The notes under the pieces were generated by a model. It ran no database searches and was not told the DNA's origin. It was given only the letters and a program-made list of their open reading frames with translations. Below, one piece after another: positions 23,302-29,337 of a DNA stretch of 29,337 nucleotides. How positions within the stretch are numbered: position 1 is the stretch's first letter; the number at the start of each line of letters is the position of its first letter. The stretch lies in NCBI GenBank assembly GCA_050633205.1, contig JBOEGA010000042.1, positions 1 to 29,337 of the forward strand. The letters are read 5' to 3'. A program made the position numbers and the translations under genes. Source of the stretch: CBDHHC01 sp050633205 (GTDB lineage Bacteria > Pseudomonadota > Alphaproteobacteria > Rhizobiales > CBDHHC01).

Positions 23302-23726
23302 GCCGAAAACCTTGTATTGATAGGTGTTATATTAATAATTATTGCTATTTTTCGTTAACTGGCAGTGATGTGCTCTAATGTCAAGGGGGCAGCTATTTCT
23401 GTCTGGTGAGGAGGAGGCAGAGCATTTGCCGTATTTTGGATTTTCATATGCGCCAGATTGCTGATTATTCCTCTCAGACAAGTATTTTTCCAGCTTTTCT
23501 GCGGGAATTATGAATATAAATTAAATATTTAATTAAAATTTATTAATCCGATTTAATCTAAAATAACTCTATATGCCATTATTGCACTGTTTTATCTCTC
23601 ATAATGGCGTTGAAATGCCAATGTTTACTCGCTGGTAATAAATGAAGCGCATGGTTGTATTATGAAAATGCGTAAAGTGCGCGAAGTGCAGAAAGTGCAT
23701 TAGCAAAGTGCAGAAAGTGTAAGGTA
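23302..23726. other. AT-rich divergent intergenic region with AAAGTGC repeats
   Basis: No confident gene is seen in these 425 bases. A very AT-rich tract (about 23510-23575) could hold promoters for the SDR and the 197-codon gene. Near its right end AAAGTGC-like units start at 23674, 23684 (GAAGTGC), 23692, 23705 and 23714 (ends T). A 13-residue frame (23662-23703, MKMRKVREVQKVH) lies within them. No ribosome-binding site precedes it. Confidence 0.5.
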
Positions 23727-24320
23727 ATGGTTTTGGCAGTTAGTACAGGCAATGTCGCCGATACTGGTAAGCCCGGCCTTACTTCACAGCAGGCGCGAGT
23801 ATCTAGTTCTGGCGATAGTGAAGTGGCACGGGTTAGCTCCGCCGTTTCCCAAAATGTGGAAACGCGCAGAGTTGAAACACGGCGTGCCGTTGAAGCATCA
23901 GCAGAAACTCAGAAGCCGAAACCACGGTCTTCTGAGCAAAGACCCCAGTCTCTGCCACCCCAGTTACAGGCAGAGCTTAACAAGTCGAGAGATATTTCGT
24001 TTAGCGACAGAAAGCAATCAGAGCTTTCAGCTAAAGATCTGGTGAAAAACCTGGATCAGAAGAAAGTCTCGGAACAACGGGCCATTGAAAAAGCTGAACA
24101 GAAAGCCCCTGAGCAAGCTGAGAAAGCAGCTCAAGAGCCTCCGAAAGAGGAAAGGCGAGTTAAGAAACAGGAACAACCTGAGCAGAACAATCAACAAAAC
24201 TTTGTCCGATTGGAAGCTCAGCGAGCCTATCTTGACCGGGTTGATGCCCAACGAGCATACAGAAAAGCAGCAGAGCGAGAGGTCGAACTCTCCAGCAGCC
24301 GATCTAAAGCTGCAGCTTAA
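23727..24320 (+). CDS. Low-complexity Q/E/K-rich disordered protein
   Basis: I do not recognise this 197-residue protein. It is almost entirely polar, with runs of Glu, Gln, Lys, Arg, Ser and Ala, no hydrophobic core and no Cys or Trp, so most of it should be disordered or form charged coiled coil. Near the C-terminus the phrase LEAQRAYLDRV / DAQRAYRKA is a short internal duplication. The N-terminus (MVLAVSTGNVADTGKPG) is not a signal peptide. The ATG at 23727 has only AAGG 2 nt upstream, too close for a normal ribosome-binding site. A hairpin set follows the stop. Long overlapping frames exist but show no domains. Confidence 0.6.
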   Translation: MVLAVSTGNVADTGKPGLTSQQARVSSSGDSEVARVSSAVSQNVETRRVETRRAVEASAETQKPKPRSSEQRPQSLPPQLQAELNKSRDISFSDRKQSELSAKDLVKNLDQKKVSEQRAIEKAEQKAPEQAEKAAQEPPKEERRVKKQEQPEQNNQQNFVRLEAQRAYLDRVDAQRAYRKAAEREVELSSSRSKAAA

Positions 24321-24326
24321 TACGAT

Positions 24327-24400
24327 GGGGGCTTTTGGTAGCCCCCAGGTCATGCTTGTCCATATTATATCTGATGTTTAACATCAGATATTTTCTCCTA
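24327..24400 (+). terminator. Two hairpins after the disordered-protein gene
   Basis: GGGGGCT/AGCCCCC (24327-24346, 6-nt loop) starts 6 bases after the stop. A second, nearly perfect palindrome ATATCTGATG...CATCAGATAT (24367-24391) is followed by the T-rich tract TTTTCTCCTATTCTATTTT. The second hairpin is the better intrinsic terminator. Confidence 0.55.
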
Positions 24401-24598
24401 TTCTATTTTAGTCCCCTAAAATTCGTGCGTAAATTAGATAGATATTGTGCTTGCTGCGCTTTAACGTCCAATTCTATTCTGAACTTTTTTCTTGGTTTGC
24501 TCGTCTCAAAATCGTATAGAAACCCCAATAGTTTTCCCTGATCCACGTTTAATGAACTGGTGTGTCGGGTTTTCTTTGTTTGAGGAAAGGTTTTTGAC

Positions 24599-25909
24599 GT
24601 GAATATTAGCAGCTATCGCTTTGAAGGTGAGGTAACAGCAGGCCTGGAGAAGGTTTTGCGCCGATCGGAAATTGATATCTCGGATATCTTTGATGTGGTC
24701 GACGATGTTATTGCCCATATCAAGGCGGACGGAGACAAGGCGCTGCTGGATTACACGGCCAAATTCGACAAGGTTGATCTGGCTGGCAAGGGGTTCCTTG
24801 TTTCGAAAGAAGAGCAGGACGCAGCGATTGCAACTCTTGATGATGATATCAAGGCTGTGATTGACACATGTGCCGTTAATATTCGCAAATTCCACGAAGC
24901 GCAGATGCCGGAAAGTCTTTGGTTTGAAGAGATCGAGCCGGGCGTTCTGGCAGGTGAGAAGGCTACGCCGATTGACTCGCTGGCGCTCTATGTACCGCGT
25001 GGCAAGGGGGCATTTCCTTCTGTGATGCTGATGCTTGGTATTCCTGCTGCAGTTGCAGGAGTTCCAAAGGTTGTTATCTGTACGCCTCCGACACCAGACG
25101 GCGGGATTGATGCCGCTACGGCATATGCAGCGCGTGTATGCGGGCATGATGAGATTTACCGTATGGGTGGCGCGCAGGCGATAGCAGCGCTGGCGCTGGG
25201 GACAGAGACCATTCCGAAGGTCCTGAAAGTTCTCGGGCCGGGTAACTCCTATGTGACGGCTGCAAAGCGCCGTCTTTCCAATGTGTTTGATGTTGGTATT
25301 CCTGCTGGGCCGAGTGAGTCCATAATTATGTGTGACGAGAATGCTAACCCGGAGATTGTTGCGCGGGATCTGATGATTGAGGCGGAGCACGGGCCGGATT
25401 CATCGGCTGTACTGGTTACGCATTCGCAGGAAATTGCGGACAAGGTGAAGGCATTGTTGCCGGGGCTTGTGAGTGCGCTGCCTGCACCACGTGATGCATT
25501 CTGCACGAGTGTGTTTGAGAATTACGGCGGAATCGTTGTGACAGACTCGCTTGACCGGTCCTGTGATTTTGTGAATCTGTATGCACCTGAGCACCTTGAA
25601 ATTCTGGTTGCTGATCCGATGGATGCGCTGGGTAAAATCCGTAATGCCGGTGAGATTCTGCTTGGTGAGAATTCGGTAATTACGATTGGTAATTTCTGTC
25701 TTGGTGTTAATGCTATACTGCCTACCGGTGGTAATGCGAAGACTGCCGGGTGTCTGACTGTTCATGACTTTATGAAGCGCAGCTCTATTGGTCTGATCAA
25801 CAAGGAAGGCTTTGCTTCTCTTGGTCCGGTTGCGAAGAAGCTGGCAGATTATGAAGGGTTTCCGGCGCATGCTAATGCGTTGAGCTATCGGTTGGGTAAG
25901 GCTGAGTAG
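24599..25909 (+). CDS. Histidinol dehydrogenase homologue with altered zinc site
   Basis: This 436-residue protein has HisD length and fold markers throughout: YVPRGKGAFPS, GGAQAIAALALGTE, KVLGPGNSYVTAAKR, PAGPSE, AEHGPDSSAVLVT, YAPEHLEI with the general-base pair E331-H332, and H424 near the end. Compared with my memory of E. coli HisD, zinc ligand Q259 is Glu here (E261), D360 is Asn (N365 in GNFCLGVN), and H367 of the GxNHVLPT motif is Ala (A372 in GVNAILPT); H262 (H264) and H419 (H424) are kept. HisD-family paralogues acting on other alcohols show such changes, so a non-histidine substrate is likely. The GTG start at 24599 has GAGGAAAGG 8 nt upstream. The HAD/HisB-like gene follows after 157 bp. 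Confidence 0.8.
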   Translation: MNISSYRFEGEVTAGLEKVLRRSEIDISDIFDVVDDVIAHIKADGDKALLDYTAKFDKVDLAGKGFLVSKEEQDAAIATLDDDIKAVIDTCAVNIRKFHEAQMPESLWFEEIEPGVLAGEKATPIDSLALYVPRGKGAFPSVMLMLGIPAAVAGVPKVVICTPPTPDGGIDAATAYAARVCGHDEIYRMGGAQAIAALALGTETIPKVLKVLGPGNSYVTAAKRRLSNVFDVGIPAGPSESIIMCDENANPEIVARDLMIEAEHGPDSSAVLVTHSQEIADKVKALLPGLVSALPAPRDAFCTSVFENYGGIVVTDSLDRSCDFVNLYAPEHLEILVADPMDALGKIRNAGEILLGENSVITIGNFCLGVNAILPTGGNAKTAGCLTVHDFMKRSSIGLINKEGFASLGPVAKKLADYEGFPAHANALSYRLGKAE

Positions 25910-25930
25910 TTTCTGCTGCTTTTTTATTGC

Positions 25931-25990
25931 CGCTCCACCCCCATCCCCCGCTTTGCGGGTACTTCCCCCGTCAAGGGGGAAGGGGGAGTT
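25931..25990. repeat. C/G-run palindromic intergenic element
   Basis: Between the HisD-like stop and the next start are two consecutive hairpins, CCCGC/GCGGG (25947-25959) and CTTCCCCC/GGGGGAAG (25962-25982). They are embedded in homopolymer-like C and G runs. This resembles the small GC-rich palindromic repeats common in alphaproteobacterial intergenes. No T-tract follows, so termination is doubtful. Confidence 0.5.
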
Positions 25991-26066
25991 TGTCGTGCCT
26001 CCTCATAGAAATAGCAAGTTTGTAAATATATCGAGTTTCATTTTTAAATCAAAAGGATCATATCAC

Positions 26067-27968
26067 GTGCGCAGCTCATTTTTATCAGTTTTGCCGGAGC
26101 ATACGGAAGCTGTGCTTTGGGATATGGACGGGGTTTTGATTGACTCGCTGGAGCTTGATTATCAGATTTGCAGCAAGTTGTTGCAAAAGCAGGTTCCTGA
26201 TGCGCGTGATATTGAGCTTTCGGTTATCCGGGCCAATTTTGCTTATTCCTCAGGGGATTTCTGGCCGAAGATTGCGGGGTCGGTTGGTGTTGAGCTGACG
26301 GATGTGCAGATGGCGGCTATTCTTGAGGAGTTTGATCAGGCGCGGCTTGATGCGACTTTCGGGATATTGCCGGGGATTGTTGATGCGTTGAAGGCTTTGA
26401 AGGAGCGTGGTGTTCCGGTTGCCTGTGTATCCAATAACCGATATGCGGATATAGTTGCTATACTGGATAAGATCGAGTTGACGCAATATTTTGCGCAGGT
26501 GGTTGGGAATGATCATGGCACTTTGAAGAAAAAGCCTGCGCCGGATACCTATCTTAAGGCGGCGGAAGATATGCAGGTTGATATTGCCAGATGTGTGGTG
26601 GTTGAGGATTCTCTTGTGGGGGCGCAGGCTGGTAAAACTGCTGGTGCGTTTGTGATCGGGGTTGGTACGGGTGGCACTGATTTTGATGATCTTGAGCATA
26701 GCGAATGGACTGATATTGCCATTACCGATCTGACTGATCCGGCTATTGCGCTTGAATTTGGTGATGTGCGCAAGAAGGTTCTGAATACGCCGAATGAATT
26801 TGTTTCGCATATGATTGAGCATATTGCGTGGCGTCTTGGTGTTTCGATAGATATCAAGTGGCAGAATTCTGACTGGTGTTCGCTTGGGGAATATCTGGGG
26901 CAGACGATTGCGGCTTTGCCACAGCTGAAGTCTTCTGCGGCGTCTATTGGTATGATTGATGACGGATCGGCAGAGGTTGCGATTGACTTTGACAAGGCGG
27001 CTGTCTGTAACTGGAGTTCGATCGGAACGACTGATCTTGAGTTATTTACCGGGCTTCGTTGTGAGCAGGTGCGGACGGGTAAGCCGCTGGTTGATATGCT
27101 GGACGGGCTGGCGCAAGGTCTTGGTGCGCAGCTTGATATTCGGGTTTGTACGTTTGAGGATATGCACCATACCTGGGAGGGTATTTACCGGGCTGTTGGG
27201 ATTACACTTGGTAAGATGTTTAAGCCGGAAGTGCCGATTGTATTGCCGGAGTTAACAGGTGTTCCTGATCTGCTGATACCGGGGATTACGATTACGGATT
27301 TGTCTGATACGCATTCTTCGGGGCAGCGGAATACAGCGGAGACGATTACCGAGGTTACTGTTCGGTTGACGGATAGTGCTTATTGCAAATGCATCTTTGA
27401 TGTGGCGGATACGATTGAAGTTGACCGCTATGAGGAGTTGCTGACGCCATTCTGTGAAGCGGCGGGGATTTCGCTTGATCTGAAGTTTATTGCGACGAAG
27501 CTTTCTTCCAGCCATGTGGTGCTTGAGGATACGGCTATTATCGTTGGCCGTGCACTGTCAGCGCTACTCTACCGCCGGATGATGACGACTGGCGTTAATG
27601 GTGCAGGTGGAACTATTCAGGCGGTTGAGGATTTCGCCAATGATGAGGTGCAGGTTGCTGTCAGCGTCGAGGGACGGAAGTTTATCAAATATACCGGGTT
27701 TGATATGGAGTTCCCGGAGATCCGCCGCAAGCTGATGCTTGGGCATAATGTGCTTGGCAATGTGCGCAGTGAGGATATCGATGATTTTATGGATGGGTTT
27801 GCTATGGGGCTGGCCTGCTCGATCATGGTTCACCTGCGTGGGGTTGAGGATGCCGAGGTTACGTGGCAGGCGATTTTGCGGAAATTGGGTATGGCGTTGA
27901 AGGAGTGTTTTGAGGGGAATGCTGCGAGAAGAGGGGTTATTCCTGGGGTTAAGGCGGTTTTGGATTGA
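26067..27968 (+). CDS. HAD phosphatase fused to two degenerate imidazoleglycerol-phosphate dehydratase (HisB-like) units
   Basis: This is a 633-residue fusion. Residues about 13-225 form a type-1-capped HAD phosphatase: WDMDGVLID (nucleophile D19, acid D21), CVSNNR (S122), KKKPAPD (K156) and VVVEDS (E180, D181). Residues about 240-385 resemble one IGPD unit (FVSHMIEHIAWRLGVSIDI; the first metal motif, normally HHTVED, is replaced by WCSLGEYLG; the second is kept as DMHHTWEG, H367-H368, E371). Residues about 420-633 resemble a second unit (RNTAET; first motif kept in part as SSHVVLED, H483, E487, D488; second lost as DAEVTWQ), ending GVIPGVKAVLD. The GTG at 26067 has AAAGGA 9 nt upstream; an apparent earlier TTG lies in a repeat. 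It follows the HisD-like gene. Confidence 0.75.
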   Translation: MRSSFLSVLPEHTEAVLWDMDGVLIDSLELDYQICSKLLQKQVPDARDIELSVIRANFAYSSGDFWPKIAGSVGVELTDVQMAAILEEFDQARLDATFGILPGIVDALKALKERGVPVACVSNNRYADIVAILDKIELTQYFAQVVGNDHGTLKKKPAPDTYLKAAEDMQVDIARCVVVEDSLVGAQAGKTAGAFVIGVGTGGTDFDDLEHSEWTDIAITDLTDPAIALEFGDVRKKVLNTPNEFVSHMIEHIAWRLGVSIDIKWQNSDWCSLGEYLGQTIAALPQLKSSAASIGMIDDGSAEVAIDFDKAAVCNWSSIGTTDLELFTGLRCEQVRTGKPLVDMLDGLAQGLGAQLDIRVCTFEDMHHTWEGIYRAVGITLGKMFKPEVPIVLPELTGVPDLLIPGITITDLSDTHSSGQRNTAETITEVTVRLTDSAYCKCIFDVADTIEVDRYEELLTPFCEAAGISLDLKFIATKLSSSHVVLEDTAIIVGRALSALLYRRMMTTGVNGAGGTIQAVEDFANDEVQVAVSVEGRKFIKYTGFDMEFPEIRRKLMLGHNVLGNVRSEDIDDFMDGFAMGLACSIMVHLRGVEDAEVTWQAILRKLGMALKECFEGNAARRGVIPGVKAVLD

Positions 27969-27970
27969 GG

Positions 27971-28001
27971 GGGGCTTTGCAGTAAGTTTTTCTTTGGGCA
28001 C
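27971..28001 (+). repeat. Array block A, copy 1
   Basis: GGGGCTTT, 12 variable bases, then TTCTTTGGG. It recurs at 28345-28375 and at 29312-29337 (cut by the window edge). It begins 2 bases after the stop of the HAD/HisB-like gene and marks the start of each array unit. Confidence 0.75.
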
Positions 28002-28062
28002 TTTTTTTGCTTTGGTATTCTGATAGTTTTCTTTGATAGCTGCATTCGTATGGATAAAGTTT

Positions 28063-28325
28063 TGGCATACGAGAGCACAGTGGTTACTGGGTGCCGGATA
28101 AAATAACGAGGTTGGCTTTGTTTGCTAAATCAGCGTTGTGGCCGATCATTTTCCGGCATGACAGTTGTTGGGGATGGTTGCAACTGATGTATAAAGCCTG
28201 CTGTGTTCTGATACCTCTCCACTTGTCATCCTCAAAAAATTACAGCCACATTGCTTTTGCATGTCCCGGGAGTTTGCTCTGTAATTTTATTGGGGACCTG
28301 GTAACCTCGGTGAAAGCGTATGGCA
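28063..28325. repeat. Inverted-repeat element, copy 1 (empty)
   Basis: A 263-bp element bounded by inverted outer ends TGGCATACG (28063-28071) and CGTATGGCA (28317-28325), with inner inverted ends of 23 bp (28082-28104 and 28284-28306; 18 of 23 positions pair; both contain GGTTAC and ATAAAAT). Each arm folds on itself: left arm CCGGATAAAAT with ATTTTCCGG, right arm AAATTACAG with CTGTAATTT. The arms themselves look like diverged inverted copies of one unit. Only about 20 bp separate the arms; no gene is inside. Confidence 0.8.
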
Positions 28326-28344
28326 GGGGAGTTCCATCTTGTGA

Positions 28345-28375
28345 GGGGCTTTCAAATAAAACTCTCTTTGGGTAC
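28345..28375 (+). repeat. Array block A, copy 2
   Basis: Second occurrence of the GGGGCTTT...TCTTTGGG block, 374 bp after copy 1. It introduces the gene-bearing second element. Confidence 0.7.
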
Positions 28376-28447
28376 CTTTAACGTGCGGTTTCTAATATAG
28401 CTATGCTGATAGATTTTTTGACGGGTACATTTATGCTGACTGTTTTC

Positions 28448-29292
28448 TGGCATACGAGAGCACAGTGGTTACTGGGTACCGGATAAAATGACGGGGTTGG
28501 CTTTGTTTGCTAAATCAGCGTTGTGGCCGATCATTTTTCCGGTATGACAGTTTTTTGGGGATGGTGTGAGTAACGATCTGGCAAGTGGGAGTTGAGTGGT
28601 ATGAGTAAATTCTTCACATATGGCTGGATACCTGTTTTACTGGTTTCTGTTGTTGTTATTGTGTGGCTGAACGTGGTGAAGATGGAAGGTGTTGGTATGC
28701 AGGGTACTGATCAGGCGGCCAGTCTGGTTATACGGACTGATTTTTCTGATGACGCTCTTTACAGGTCTGTTTGTGACGCTATCAGGAAGCCTCAGGATGG
28801 CTTTACAGCGAATGTTCGGTGTGTCAGTGATCGTCAGTATGATGCATTGTCGATTGAGAAGCTTGCTCCATTGATTGACAAGAGCAAGCATAGCTTTATT
28901 TTTGTTATTGATCAGACTACGCTATCAAAATCTGATAATCCTGTTCTTGTTGTTGATCTGGCGAGCGAGCCTCATCGGACGTTTCGTGTTCTGCCCTCTC
29001 TTGTCTGGGGTGTGGAGAGTAATTTGTCTATTGCGAATATGGGGTTTGAGGAGTTTGTTGAGATAGCGGACAGTGACGGGGTTGTTCGGGAGGTTATGTA
29101 GGTCTTTTGATAGTTTTTTGTCGCAACTGCAGGCATGAACGTGGGGTAGCAGCTACAAGCAACGCCTGCTATGTTCTGAAACCTCTCCACTTGTCATCCT
29201 CAAAAAATTACAGCAGATTGCTTTTGCATGTCCCGGGAGTTTGCTCTGTAATTTTATTGGGGACCTAGTAACCATTGACAGGGCGTATGGTG
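28448..29292. mobile_element. Inverted-repeat element, copy 2, carrying a DUF6924-like gene
   Basis: This 845-bp element has the same outer ends (TGGCATACG at 28448-28456; CGTATGGTG at 29284-29292) and inner 23-bp inverted ends (28467-28489 and 29251-29273; 19 of 23 positions pair) as copy 1. Its left arm (28448-28564) and right arm (29165-29273) closely match those of copy 1 base for base over about 100 bp each. About 600 bp with one gene separate the arms. No transposase gene is present and no obvious target-site duplication is seen, so mobility would need an enzyme encoded elsewhere. Confidence 0.55.
28601..29101 (+). CDS. Membrane-anchored DUF6924-like protein inside an inverted-repeat element
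   Basis: This 166-residue protein has an N-terminal membrane anchor (about residues 8-27, YGWIPVLLVSVVVIVWLNVV). The domain behind it reads LVIRTDFSDDALYRSVCDAI, then GFTANVRCVSD, SFIFVIDQTTLSKSDNPVLVVDL, and RTFRVLPSLVWGVESNLSIANMGFEEF. That order and wording match DUF6924, a family I know mainly from actinobacteria as soluble proteins, with no assigned function. The ATG at 28601 has GGGAG 9 nt upstream; the TTG at 28592 is less likely. It lies between the inverted arms of repeat copy 2 and has no operon partner. The domain sits on the far (periplasmic) side if the anchor is a simple N-in helix (inference). Confidence 0.75.
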   Translation: MSKFFTYGWIPVLLVSVVVIVWLNVVKMEGVGMQGTDQAASLVIRTDFSDDALYRSVCDAIRKPQDGFTANVRCVSDRQYDALSIEKLAPLIDKSKHSFIFVIDQTTLSKSDNPVLVVDLASEPHRTFRVLPSLVWGVESNLSIANMGFEEFVEIADSDGVVREVM

Positions 29293-29311
29293 GTGTGGTG
29301 GCGGTTTAGTA

Positions 29312-29337
29312 GGGGCTTTCCAGGAAGTTTTTCTTTG
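29312..29337 (+). repeat. Array block A, copy 3 (truncated by window end)
   Basis: GGGGCTTTCC...TTTTTCTTTG repeats the start of the array unit a third time, 967 bp after copy 2. The array therefore continues beyond the window. Confidence 0.7.

Noticed and set aside
23662..23720. AAAGTGC repeats as a CRISPR array
   Set aside because: Repeats are only 7 bases with spacing of 8-13 bp and no unique spacers; no cas genes.
24506..25390. Long antisense ORF (294 codons) opposite the HisD-like gene
   Set aside because: Lies wholly opposite a clear gene; Arg/Asn/His-rich composition with no domain is typical of a shadow frame.
25953..26066. Longer N-terminus (TTG start) for the HAD/HisB-like fusion
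   Set aside because: It would translate a GC-rich palindromic repeat; the GTG at 26067 has a good ribosome-binding site and directly precedes the HAD domain.
26250..26822. Antisense ORF opposite the HAD domain
   Set aside because: Composition is Arg/Ile/Asn-rich and follows the codons of the sense gene; no motif.
28091..28381. Plus-strand ORF of 96 codons inside repeat copy 1
   Set aside because: It follows hairpin arms that also occur in copy 2 without the frame being kept; not a gene.
29165..29273. Right arm as an integron attC site
   Set aside because: It is a dyad of about the right size and follows a gene, but no GTTRRRY/RYYYAAC core pair is present, and the left arm would not be expected in an integron cassette.

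Overview
The window looks like chromosomal DNA of a Gram-negative proteobacterium. The evidence is EmrA/EmrB-type efflux, periplasmic and signal-peptide proteins, a paired DUF1254/DUF1214 set and class I photolyase. An alphaproteobacterium is my best guess, but no rRNA or ribosomal marker is present to confirm it. Base composition is moderate over most of the window. The left edge (about 1-570) is clearly more AT-rich, and short GC-rich islands lie at about 600-800 and 2450-2540. Two undetermined bases (NN) sit at 657-658, so contiguity there is uncertain.

Layout. 1-1034: an AT-rich hypothetical gene, then a gene-poor stretch with the NN. 1035-2320: a TetR regulator and an AhpD-like (carboxymuconolactone decarboxylase family) gene on the minus strand, each preceded by a near-identical palindromic operator. 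2541-4025: a hypothetical protein and a 2-hydroxyacid dehydrogenase. 4119-7698: a TetR regulator divergent from an emrA-emrB-like efflux pair, with a dyad operator between them. 7777-11030: a DUF1428+PhnB-like fusion, then an EamA/DMT exporter divergent from a MocR-type (GntR+aminotransferase) regulator. 11140-17245: mostly single genes: an orphan ABC-type binding protein, HAD phosphatase, GNAT, Crp-like regulator divergent from a periplasmic metal-sensor-like protein, PhnA/YjdM, CPD photolyase and a YcxB-like membrane protein. 17437-19819: a tight DNA-alkylation-repair operon (AraC+methyltransferase Ada-like, 2OG-Fe(II) oxygenase, separate Ada zinc domain, AlkB). In it the Ada-like gene carries an in-frame TAA just after its catalytic motif. 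19862-23301: a TerB-like protein, a cysteine-rich-repeat secreted protein, and an SDR-DUF1214-DUF1254 operon. 23727-24320: a disordered Q/E/K-rich protein.

The right end is the most unusual part. A HisD homologue (24599-25909) has lost two of the zinc-site residues expected of true histidinol dehydrogenase, plus the active-site His of the GxNHVLPT motif. It is followed by a 633-residue protein that fuses a HAD phosphatase to two degenerate imidazoleglycerol-phosphate dehydratase (HisB-like) units. Each unit has lost the metal motif that the other keeps. Together the pair looks like late-histidine-pathway enzymes adapted to another job. Downstream (27971-29337, running off the window) is an iterated array of inverted, hairpin-forming repeats. 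One copy is empty; the next carries a membrane-anchored DUF6924-like gene between the two inverted arms; a third copy starts at the window edge. This resembles a cassette or MITE/REPIN-like arrangement.

All family names come from motif recognition by eye; no database search was possible.
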